From positions 5,585,958 to 5,649,957 of the forward strand of contig JAIUCV010000023.1 in NCBI GenBank assembly GCA_026724425.1: a stretch of DNA of 64,000 bases, written 5' to 3'. The translations under genes were made by a program, and so were the position numbers. The DNA is from Erythrophleum ivorense (lineage: Eukaryota > Streptophyta > Magnoliopsida > Fabales > Fabaceae). Under the pieces are notes generated by a model. It was not told the DNA's origin and searched no databases. It saw nothing but the letters and a program-made list of their open reading frames with translations. Numbering within the stretch: position 1 is the first letter of the stretch; every line of letters begins with the position of its first letter. Shown piece by piece: positions 25,530-34,899 of this stretch.

Positions 25530-26230
25530 CATGGTTAAGAAAATCGGACCGGACCGGCCGGTTCGATAGGGAACCGGCCCCTGGTCCGGTCCGGTTGCTC
25601 TAGAAAACCGGGCAGCTACAAAATCGGTGGAGAACCGGTCAAACCGGTGAAGAACCGGTCAAAAACGGGCAAAACCAGTAAAAAACCGGGTTGAACCGGT
25701 CCGTTCCAAAATTTTTTTTTTTTGAATTTTTTCTTATATAATATAGTAATTCATCTCAAATAAATTTAATAAATTAAAAATAAAAAAACAAAAAAGAGAA
25801 AAAAGTTTAAAGATAAAGATTTTTTTAAAAAGAGAGAATATAAAAATAATAAAATGTATATATTTGACTATTTTTATACTTATTTTCTATTATATTTATG
25901 TTTCATTTCTTAGTAACATTTTTCTATAATATCAAAGTATTTAACTAAAATTATTATTTATCATTTATTATTTAATAATAAGTAGAATCTTAATATAATT
26001 TAGAAATTATAAAATAATTTTTGTAATATCTTAAAAAAATATTGGATTAGTAATTAAGTATTAAAAATTTACTAATATTTATTTGTTACATTAAAATTTT
26101 AATATATAAAATTTTAAAAATATATATTTAATTATTACCGGTTCGACCACGGTTGAACCACGGTTTGACCAATGAATCGTGAACCAGTACCTCCACCGGT
26201 TCGATGACCGGTCCGGTTTTAAAAGCCTTG
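25530..26230. mobile_element. hAT-like non-autonomous DNA transposon
   Basis: This 701-bp element has the ends CATGGTTAAGAAAATCGG and, on the other strand, CAAGGCTTTTAAAACCGG (13 of 18 agree). It is flanked by a perfect 8-bp duplication, CTTTTTAG (25522-25529 and 26231-26238). An 8-bp duplication and CA-N-N-G ends fit the hAT superfamily. The subterminal parts are rich in CCGGTT and GGTTCGA motifs in both orientations while the core is extremely AT-rich. The motif-rich ends are a familiar plant repeat type. No transposase is encoded. A 9-bp duplication (Mutator type) is possible because the next base also matches. Confidence 0.78.
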
Positions 26231-26238
26231 CTTTTTAG

Positions 26239-27199
26239 CTATTGGTTTAGTACTACAACAAGCCTAATCATAAGATTACCACAAGGGTGTCATCAAGCTA
26301 AGAAAGAGAGAGTTTTTAATTTTTTTATTCAAAAATCATGAGCATTAAAAAATTTAGTAAGGTTATCCTTATCAAGATTACAGAAATCTGTGTTATTTTC
26401 TTTTCTTTCTATTGTGTGTGTTTTTGCTATTGAGTCCCAGTAAAATAAAGACAAGAATGTAAATGATAAAGGCTGGTGCTTGATTAATTGAATGTGTATG
26501 TCTCTTAAAATATGTAAAACAGACCCGTATAATCTTAAAATTAACTGTTAACTCTTCTAAACATGTCAGCTACTTCTCCCTAAATCTTAAATCTTCGGCC
26601 CATGTTTATAATAATGTGAAATCATTGTCAACATTTATATATAAATCTTTCCAAAGACAATAATAATTATTTAGCTGCTAACTACTTGCCACGTGAACAA
26701 ATCATAACACCCTTACCCCTAAAATTTAGAGTTGTGGATTTCTAATTTCATTATGCATATTCTTTGATTTAGTCATTTCATGACACTTTCCTTATTTTGT
26801 AGCTGATTCAGTTATAATTGCTTTCAAGATATTTGGCAAATTCGATCCCTACTTTGTAGGAAGACATTTAACCAACTAACAATTTTCTTAGAATCAAGGA
26901 AATATCCTTCTATTTCTTAACTGCATGTTATTGGGCTTATTTAATTTAAAAATTCTAAAAAATCCAATGGATAAACATAACCCAAAAATGTTATAACCTA
27001 TTTTCACTTTGAAAAGTCCAATTTGACTTTACTTATGTAACAAATAAAGTTTAGTCTAACTAATATTTCCCAATAACTTAGCTTCTAAATTAGTCCAAGC
27101 TATGAGCCACAATTTAACCTGGCCCATATATGTTTTGTTATTAACAATATTATACAATTATGTAAATTTTTTTATTTCCCTTAGCATACATTTTTTATC
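26239..27199. other. unassigned AT-rich spacer
   Basis: No gene or clear repeat was identified. Confidence 0.4.
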
Positions 27200-27440
27200 T
27201 CATTGGTAATGCAACTTCCTGGTGTTCCAAAAAAGCCATTGCTGGTTCCTTATAAATATCGAGCTTTTGCATCCTGTACTGATGGGGTGCTTTGGATTAA
27301 AAATTTACTTATTAAATTACACGCTACCTGCTCTTCGCCTCCACAGATTCACTGTGATAACACTGGTGCTACATATCTCTCCATTAATCTTGTCTTTCAC
27401 TCTAGAATGAAACACATATCCGTTGATAATCATTTTGTTC
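27200..27440 (+). pseudogene. Ty1/Copia RNase H fragment
   Basis: The frame 27203-27529 reads through part of a Copia-type RNase H: YRAFASCTDGVLWIKNLLIK, then PPQIHCDNTGATYLSINLVF, then HSRMKHISVDNHFV. The CDN-GA-YLS-NPVFH-R-KHI blocks are diagnostic of plant Ty1/Copia. The upstream conserved STEAEY block is absent and the frame then runs into a (CATGAC)n repeat, so only about 80 codons of the domain remain. No LTR could be tied to it. Confidence 0.85.
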
Positions 27441-27466
27441 ATGACCATGACCATGACCATGACCAC
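27440..27466. repeat. (CATGAC)4 microsatellite
   Basis: Four exact CATGAC units and a partial one follow the Copia remnant and extend its frame artificially as a His-Asp run. Confidence 0.9.
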
Positions 27467-27547
27467 ATGGGTCTTTCACTATGTCCCACATCATTTGAAA
27501 AATCTGTCCTATTTTTTCATTGTAATTAGGCATATATATATGTATAG

Positions 27548-27567
27548 ACACACACACACACACACAC
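27548..27567. repeat. (AC)n microsatellite
   Basis: About ten AC units followed by a short C run. Confidence 0.9.
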
Positions 27568-27569
27568 CC

Positions 27570-28373
27570 CCAACTTTTAAATCAAATATGTGAGCCATTG
27601 ATATATAGATGATCAATTCTGTTAGGTATATGTAACGGTGGCAGTAAAATCGTGTAAGTAATTTGAATGGTTGATATTTTGTCCAAATCAGGTACATAGT
27701 TGTAGCATCTTAAAATTAAAGCATCCTATTTTGGCTTCTTGGCTTTTGACAGGAAACTTCCAACGGAGACAGGGTGTAAAGGTAAAGCCATATCGATTAT
27801 ATAGATAATGGACGACGACTTTTCTTGGACCTAGTATTTTTTTATCACCGGTTTCCTCCTTTGATGATTATAGTCACTGTCTTTCCTCGAGCGTCCTGAT
27901 CATTAGTATTACTTTGCTCATTAACTAATTCACCAGGCTGCTATGCTTGAATTATAAAGAAATTGTTCTTCCGCATTAGACTTCCCGAATAGAATCAATA
28001 GACCTCCAAATATTCCATCTTTTGGCTTGAACATAAACATTACTAAAACATACAAAATAGGATTTACAAAATAGATACACAACAACAATACATAGCAGAA
28101 ACCAAACATAAAACCAGAAAACTAGAAGGATCAAAAACCTCAAATCAGTCCAAAATGGAGGAAAACAACAAAAAAGAAGAAGAAGAACCTCAGAAACATG
28201 ACTTCGGACATTTCAGCTTCAGAATCACAGTTTTGATGAGGCCACTAGATCAACTTAATTTATACATTCATCATCAGAAGTTGAAGCTTTCAGGAACTAC
28301 TAAGAAAGGAGAAATTGAAACTACTCACTTGTGCTTGCCAGAAATGTGATTTTTCAGTGCAATCCATTAGATT
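27570..28373. other. 3' flank of the movement-protein-like gene, no other gene seen
   Basis: The nearest part (28150-28373) is less AT-rich than the rest and may be the 3' untranslated region of the minus-strand gene. On the minus strand GCACAAGTGAGTAG at about 28322-28336 resembles a splice donor, so a further exon is possible. No family match was seen. Confidence 0.4.
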
Positions 28374-29072
28374 TCAATTCCTACTAATGGGCTGAGGCAC
28401 GAGAACTTTTGTGTTTTCAGTGTTCACCTCCAACAGGGGATTTTCAAACTGGGATCTGGGTTCTAGGGAACCCTTCATTAATTTGTAACACATTCTGTAA
28501 CTAATCTCAAACAAACTATAACCTTCTTTAAACACAAGACTTTGTGGCTCCATAGTTATCACCAACCCATTGGAGTTTGCCAGATCAGACAAAGATGATG
28601 AGAAATTTGGGAACCAATTAAACTTTATACCGCCATCATGCAAGCTGATCTCAAATGCTGCTAAGACAGAGTCTTTCAAGTTTGGATATTTAGCATCTCT
28701 TAAGCATACTAAGATTCTGTTATCAATACCTGTCCGATGAAAAGGTGTAACATAAGCTTGCACAAGTCCAATATGCAGAAAGTCATATTTTCTCTTGTGC
28801 CTTCGAATATCATCTCTGGTTAGCAAATACACATCAAGCTGTTTGTTTTGGAAAGGAAATGATTTTTCTACAGACTTAATTTTGTAGTTATTCAGAAAGT
28901 TTAGCCAGGAAAACATCGTTTCCTTATAGATTCGGTCAGTGGGTATCTTAGCATATTTACGATCTGAATCCTCTGCTAAGTGAGTTATGCTATATTCTTC
29001 TTTGTCTTCATCACTTGCGAACTCATTCAGAACTGACCTGAGGGATTCAGAGACTGAGACTGATACTGCCAT
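28374..29072 (-). CDS. 30K-superfamily movement-protein-like protein, 232 residues, intact
   Basis: The protein resembles the 30K-superfamily movement domain, which in plant viruses helps passage through plasmodesmata; the role of genomic homologues is not known. The visible signature is LHIGLVQAYVTPFHRTG at residues 99-115, then ILVCLRDAKYP at 120-130 with the Asp at 126 in the place of the superfamily's conserved Asp. A hydrophobic/Gly pattern follows (LAAFEISLHDGG at 137-148, then FNWFPNFSSSLSD at 151-163). The N-terminal 45 residues are acidic and lack a signal peptide; no membrane segment is seen. The length is close to the core of such domains. It is the only long frame without stops in the window, starts at ATG and ends cleanly, and no reverse transcriptase, coat or protease of a pararetrovirus lies nearby. 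A minus-strand leader intron is likely upstream. I infer either a recent endogenous viral fragment or a retained host gene. The family call is by eye. Confidence 0.75.
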   Translation of the reverse strand: MAVSVSVSESLRSVLNEFASDEDKEEYSITHLAEDSDRKYAKIPTDRIYKETMFSWLNFLNNYKIKSVEKSFPFQNKQLDVYLLTRDDIRRHKRKYDFLHIGLVQAYVTPFHRTGIDNRILVCLRDAKYPNLKDSVLAAFEISLHDGGIKFNWFPNFSSSLSDLANSNGLVITMEPQSLVFKEGYSLFEISYRMCYKLMKGSLEPRSQFENPLLEVNTENTKVLVPQPISRN

Positions 29073-29097
29073 GGATCAGCTGGGCTTGAGCTTGACC

Positions 29098-29189
29098 CTA
29101 AAATAAGTAAAAAGAGAATAGTAATAAAAAGCTAAACTTCGTATAAATTAAGTTATATGGAATGTAAAAGGGAAAACTATTATCCTAAC
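29098..29189 (-). other. probable 5'-leader intron of the movement-protein-like gene
   Basis: Read on the minus strand, an exon end TTTCAGG is followed by GTTAGGATAAT (donor at 29189), and TTACTTATTTTAG ends at 29098 (acceptor) before GGTCAAGCTC. The intron would be 92 bp, AT-rich and T-rich before the AG, as plant introns are. It lies 25 bases upstream of the start codon. The donor agrees only partly with the consensus. No expression data can be consulted here. Confidence 0.5.
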
Positions 29190-29365
29190 CCTGAAATTCG
29201 AATGTTCCGATGTCTCTTCTCTGGCTTTGTTGAGAAGAACCTTGACAGGGACAAGAAACTTCTGTAGCAAATCAGAAGAGAGAATGGAGGAATCTGAGAA
29301 ACAGTTTGGGGGAGGAAACTCTGTGAAGCAAGAAAGCTTCAGACTCGGCTTGTTTTATCTACCAT
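29190..29365 (-). promoter_or_regulatory. probable core promoter and first leader exon
   Basis: On the minus strand a TATA-like GATAAAACAAG lies at about 29345-29356. It is followed 25-30 bases later by a leader of about 140 bases that is less AT-rich than the flanks (CAGAGTTTCCTCCCCCAAAC near 29300-29320) and runs to the predicted donor. The position and composition fit a host-type promoter and leader. The evidence is pattern only. Confidence 0.4.
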
Positions 29366-29760
29366 TCGTTTTTTTTTTTCCCTTTTAAAGTACTTTTTGC
29401 ACTTTAAAAATATTTTTTTTGATCAGTTGTCGAAGACTCGTCCTTCCTCAAATTATTTAATGGAGCACCCTAAACTAATTTTGTGTACTTAAAAAAATAA
29501 ATTTTATCATAAAATTTGAATCCAAATGTAATATACCTTTCCATGGAAAAAGAAAACCATGCAAATTATAAAGCGTCACTAGCTTTTGATAAAATGGAAT
29601 GATGAATGAATCACTTTGGCTTTTGCCTTGGCTGAAAATCATTGGTTTGTTTTTGGTTGAATGTGCCATTTTCAAAGAAGAGTAGGGACGGGAGACGTGA
29701 AACGATTGAAGATAGACAGTGAAAGTTAAAAGGGCAAAATTATATCCACAAACACTCAAG
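29366..29760. other. upstream region, no gene seen
   Basis: AT-rich; the minus-strand frame at 29475-29759 has no recognisable features. Confidence 0.4.
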
Positions 29761-30012
29761 TTTTATAAAATTTATTATAAATGATTCTAAAAATTAAAAT
29801 TATTTTTAATGATCAAAATTATTATAATATTTTGAAAAATTTATTATTAGATTTAAAAAAATTATTATTATATTTTAAGAAAATAATAACTTTTTTATAA
29901 ACTTAATAGTAATTTTCTTAAATCTAATAGTAAGTCTTATAAAATCTAGTAGTAATTTTGATTTTTAAAAGTAATTTTAATTTTTAAATATTTTATTATA
30001 AAATTTTCAAAA
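29761..30012. mobile_element. small fold-back element (MITE-like)
   Basis: About 250 bp that is nearly one long inverted repeat. The left arm, TTTTATAAAATTTATTATA with the following AAAATTAAAATTATTTTTAA, pairs with the right arm, ending at about 30012. It is very AT-rich. No clear target duplication could be read. It lies about 400 bases upstream of the predicted transcription start of the movement-protein-like gene. Confidence 0.55.
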
Positions 30013-30619
30013 TCTAAATCTTTAGATATATTTTTCTCAAGATAAAACCCATTTAAGGTTGAAAGTTTTTGTTTGTGCTCACTTCCTTAATTTTATTTTT
30101 TATTTTAATAGTCTTTCATCATTTTACAATTTTTCCATTCTAATACTAAGACTTAGATCCACTCAAGAATTGTCACAAATTTCTATGTTTTTTAAAGTTA
30201 CTTTATTAAATCTAATTTTACAAAAAAAATTGTAACAAAATTAAATTGTATTTGACAAAATTATTTCATAAAATATTATTAATATTTTTGTGTTTGATAA
30301 TTTTTAAAAAAATAATGTTTTATCATTTAATTACTTAAAAATGTATGTACTTAGTAAAAAATAAAAAATAATTATAATAATAAATAATTTTAGTATAAGT
30401 GTTTCTGCAAAAAAAAATTTATTTTTTTGGTTTTATTTCAAATAAGAAACTTAATCTTCTTCTTCCTTCTTGTACTGCTTTTACTATCATTCAAAAGCTC
30501 TTTTTTTTTTAATTTCCAAATAAGTTGGCCAAATACTATAAGATTTGGAACTAAGAGTTTAGTGAAAAATAAAGAATTTCTTTAGCTAGAGAAACTTGGC
30601 TAAAGAAAAGGTTAGTAAC
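30013..30619. other. unassigned AT-rich spacer
   Basis: I see no gene or clear repeat. Confidence 0.4.
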
Positions 30620-30624
30620 ATATA

Positions 30625-33600
30625 TGTAACATCTGATTTTCTGAAAACGTGAAAAACGTAACGTACAGTTTTTCTGTAAACGAACAAAATTCACCGGATA
30701 CAAAAGGAAGTCCTCCAAGATGATGTAGTTAAGGTCCCAAAAAATTTGGAAAGCATTCTAAACTCCTAAAATGAGAATCTCAGGCTTAGACAGAAAGAAA
30801 AATGGAGCTAGAATGAAGAAACAATTTTTTACGAAAAAGCTTACAAAACATAAGGGTATTTTTGTCATTTTGAGTAATTTTTTGGAATTCACATAGGATG
30901 ACTTTTTAAATGAAATTTTTGAGTTCCCTAGGGTTTTCATAAGCCCTAAAAACCATGGAAAGCCCTGGGATAATTAAAACCCTTCCAGTGGATATTTTTC
31001 AATATCGGTTGACCTGAACTTTGACTGATTTGTTTGGGAAGGTTTTAGTTCCGATTTGAGTGATTCCAAAGGCATTTTATTTAATTGGGAATTTAAATTT
31101 TGTGATGCAAAATATGGTTCTAAAAAAGGAGTTAAAATGAGCCTAAACGAAGCAAACAAGCACATAGGGGCAAAATAGTCATTTTGAAAAATTATAAAAG
31201 AGGCTTCTTAAGTAAGATTACACCTTATCACCTTCTCCAAACTCCCATTTGTAGAAAAAGGGGCAGCAATGGCGTGACATTAAGAGGAGGGAGAGAAAAA
31301 GTTTAAGCATCCGTTTAGGTAAGTAAACGGCCCTATTTCATCTTGCGCTAATTAGGAAAGTTGTTTCTCTCTCTAAGAACTCTCTAATGGTGGTTTCTTT
31401 TCTTAAAAACTTGAAGATTCAGGTCTAACCCAAGCCAAAAAGGAACTCTTTTTAAGAAATTAATCGATGGAAAATAATCTACGCGAAGAGAGCTCCGTTT
31501 TAAGGTAAGACTTCACTTGAAACACTTGCAAAATCTTGTATTTCTAAGCCATTTAAGCTTAAGTCTAGAAAGAAAAAGTCAGGAGGAGAGTTTTTCTTTA
31601 TGTGTTCTTGATGGAACCAAAGGTTATGGAGTGTGAGGATTAAAAATATACAACTAGAATTAAAAAAGAAACTTTAGAATGCAAGTTATCGAATTTAGGG
31701 ATTTGATTACACCTAGGCTAAGATGAAGCTTCCTAGTAGTAATTTAAATTGTCTAAGAGTATATATGAGTTCCTAAGATACAAAGAGAGCCTCCCACATG
31801 CTTCTCCCGTCAAAGAAATTAAAACAACTCCATTGGTGCTATATGGAAGCATAGCTTCAGCCAAGGAGAGTTCACGCACCTAGGGAGTGTTTTAATTCCT
31901 TCCAAACTTAGTTTTGCATCATGTATGATGGGAGAGCATGAGAGGAAGCCTTGAAAAAATTTTAGAAACCATAGATAGTGAGATGGTATCATAGGTTCCA
32001 TATTATAGCTTAAAGAAATAACACCTAACTAGGCTCCTTGATTTGATTGTGTGATGACTCCAAGAGGCTTAAAAGGAGTCAAAAATCATAAATAAATAGA
32101 GAGAATGGAGCCAACATGATGTTTTCTTAAGGTTGCTTCATTAAGTGCATTATGGAACCATAAAAGAGCCTTATGAGTTACCTAGCTTTTCTAATGAATG
32201 TGTAGCCTTAGAATGTGATTCAAAAGTATAATTGGCCTTCATATAATGTGTTTAGGCCAAGAGAAACCTTTCCCACACTTTTGGGGATGTGTGGCCAAAG
32301 CAAGGGAGGGCATTTCAAGAGAAAAAGTGTGTGATTGTGTGCAAGGTAACTCTCTCCACCTTCTCTCATGCATAGATGTGTGCTTAGCTTGTCTTGAATG
32401 TATGTATGTGTATTTTTAAGCCATTAAAAGTTCTCTAGCATAACTTTGATTCCATGGTGCCATGATGTTACAATATGCTTTCATATGATATTTATGATGT
32501 GTGCTTAGGTTTGCTTGAGTGTGGTGAGGCCAAGAACCCTTAACCATAGTGAGAATGAGCCAAGAATCCTTGAGATTGGTTGAGACAAAGCAAAGAGTCT
32601 CCCAAAAGCAAGATGGTCTCCCAAGAGTGTGATTGAGTCCAAGAATCTCTTAAAGAATGGGTGAGGCAAGTCCAATATCCATAAGGAATTGGGTAAGGTC
32701 AATTCACTTGCTTGGCAAGCCTTTATATGCTATGTATGACTTTCTCAAATGATGAAAATGTCTCTTGAATGTTTGCACATGTCAACATGACCATACATGC
32801 ATTTATGAGACTTATTTGCATCCATTATGTATGATTGAATGAGAGATGAGCTATTGGGATTCTTTGAATCTCATTCTCTCCTCTCCAATGATTTAATATG
32901 TTAGGTGGACTAAGTGAATAAGGTAATGGAAGCCAACCACCTTGAAGAAGAGAACTTGGCAATATAATGCATGGTTTTTAGTCTTTAAAGCCATATCCAT
33001 GTCAAATGATGTAACCCATGCTTGTATATGGTCTAGGACCTTTGGAACATATGTAATTATGATAATGTATGATGTAGAAATGAAAGAATGGGTTATGTGA
33101 ATGATGGAATGTAAATTGGGTATATTATGGTAATGTAGCTTCATGAATGACATTATGAGATTATGCATATGTATGGATGAGATGGCCAAAATGAGATGTA
33201 TGGAGTTTAGGACCATTTGGGTAGCCTACACAAGTCATAATTATGCTTTTAGACTTGCCTAAGAGGTGCCAAATCCCAAGGAAAGTCATTTGGACAATTT
33301 GGTATCCCATATCGAGCTAAAATTTGCCAATTTAGAACCTCATATCACTTTTTGTCCAAATGAGCTTTTCTTGATTTGAGATTTGGCATGAAATTAGAAC
33401 TTGCTGAGACCTTTTTGGGAAGCTAAAGAACATAATTTTTGGAGGTTTACAGAATATTTGATGAATTTTCAAAGTTGAAAATTTTTCTAGTTTTGGTCAT
33501 GTCACTGTTCACTCAGGTCCAAAAATGAAATCTGTCACATATGGCTCAAATGATGTCCAATTGTCACGAAATTTTATACAGAGAAACTAGATATTCCCAT

Positions 33601-34364
33601 TGACTTGTGGCAACTAGAATCACCTCATTTGGAGGTCTAGAGAGGAAGATATGAATTTTTAAAAATTCTGTCCAATATTAGAAACTTCACCCGACCCCAG
33701 TTACTATTCTATTGAATTTCGAGGTCTAGGTGTGCCTGAGCTGGTCTAGAGTTATTTTTTCCTTCTATTTAACATCCACATCTTTCTATATTGATACATT
33801 TGCATGGATTAGAGTTTTTTGGAATTAATTAGACATTTTCAAAATTTTCTACAGAAATCTATAACAGCACCAGTGGACTATTTGACCTCTGGATCTTTTT
33901 GAATGTCAAACATTTTGTGTGTTAGATGTTATGATCTCGACATATTTTTAGTATGGAGTAGACATCCATAGCTTTTCATAATGGCCAGGAATATATGATT
34001 TTGATTTTTCTAGAGTTAGTTATGAATTTTTAAAATTTGGTTAAAAAAGAGCCAAATTCTGGCCGAAAATATATGAGTATTTCAAGCTTTCCTTTAAGTT
34101 TCATAAGTTGTGGGCCATATTTCCTTTGCGTTTCATGAGTTGTGGGCCATATTTTATGATGTAAATGAGTTTTATTCATGTAATTAAATATGAAAATGTA
34201 TGGTATAAGCTCACACGGTCCACGTGACATCGAATGAAATTTTTATATAGAACGCAATGCGAAAATATTCATTATTTTTATTTCCTTTTTCATTGGAAAC
34301 TCATATGATTCATGGAATTGAGTTAATAAAAGGCATGAGATGAGTTAGAAATTATGGTGTTACA
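30625..34364 (+). mobile_element. solo LTR L4 (large TGTAAC family)
   Basis: This complete 3740-bp copy starts TGTAACATCTGATTTTC and ends GGTGTTACA. A perfect 5-bp target duplication, ATATA, lies at 30620-30624 and 34365-34369. A TATA-like TATAAAAG is at 31193-31200, so U3 is about 570 bases. The 35-40-base repeats (GAGTCCAAGAATC, GAGGCAAGTCCAATATCC and variants) lie at about 32520-32710. AAGGTAAG at 31503 and AAGGTAAC at 32344 resemble splice donors and recur at the same places in other copies. No coding domain, primer site or polypurine tract is present. The small frames here are not conserved and are not genes. Confidence 0.93.
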
Positions 34365-34379
34365 ATATATAGATATGAA

Positions 34380-34899
34380 TATATAAAATAAAAAACACTA
34401 AAAGTTAAAAAATGATACTAATGTATTATATTTTTTAATAAGAAATTAAAGGAACATATACAAAAAATATATATATAACCTCAAAACCTAAAAATACAAA
34501 AAAGATGTCCTCTTAAAATTGATATTGAAACCTAAAGCATAAACTATCTAAAATCAGGAACAACCTAAAAGATGGAAAACATAAAAGTAAATTCCATATA
34601 TCCTAACGAAGAACTTGCAAAGTGACTGAAAGTTGATGTTGAAGTTGCAAAAACTATCCTTGTGACCTTGAAAATATCAGAAGATGCATTGGATAAACTT
34701 AAAAGCTAACAATCACTTTCTGTTGAAGAATAAAACATAAAGCATGATTGATTGCCTCAAATAAAACTTTCACCTAAGTTTGGTAATACTTATCATTCCT
34801 TATCCATGTGCTAAAAACCATGTGACCAAACCATGCAAAAATCAGGACCCACTACTTTGTTTACTAAGCATTACGTTTAGCCACCTAAAACATTTAAGT
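34380..34899 (-). other. 3' region of LINE A (untranslated or decayed)
   Basis: Read on the minus strand this is downstream of the LINE ORF2 C-terminus. Its last part (CATCTTTTTTGTATTTTTAGG near 34490) resembles sequence at about 41880-41900, the low end of LINE B. The poly(A) tail is not distinct. Some sequence near 34700 could be a decayed RNase H extension, which I cannot support firmly. Confidence 0.45.

Noticed and set aside
27203..27529. Treating the whole 108-codon frame as a protein
   Set aside because: Only the part to about 27440 matches Copia RNase H; the rest is a (CATGAC)n repeat and unrelated sequence.
28155..28349. 64-codon plus-strand frame beginning MEENNKKEEEEP
   Set aside because: It lies opposite the presumed 3' untranslated part of the minus-strand gene, has an Lys/Glu-rich start from AAGAAG repeats and shows no family pattern.
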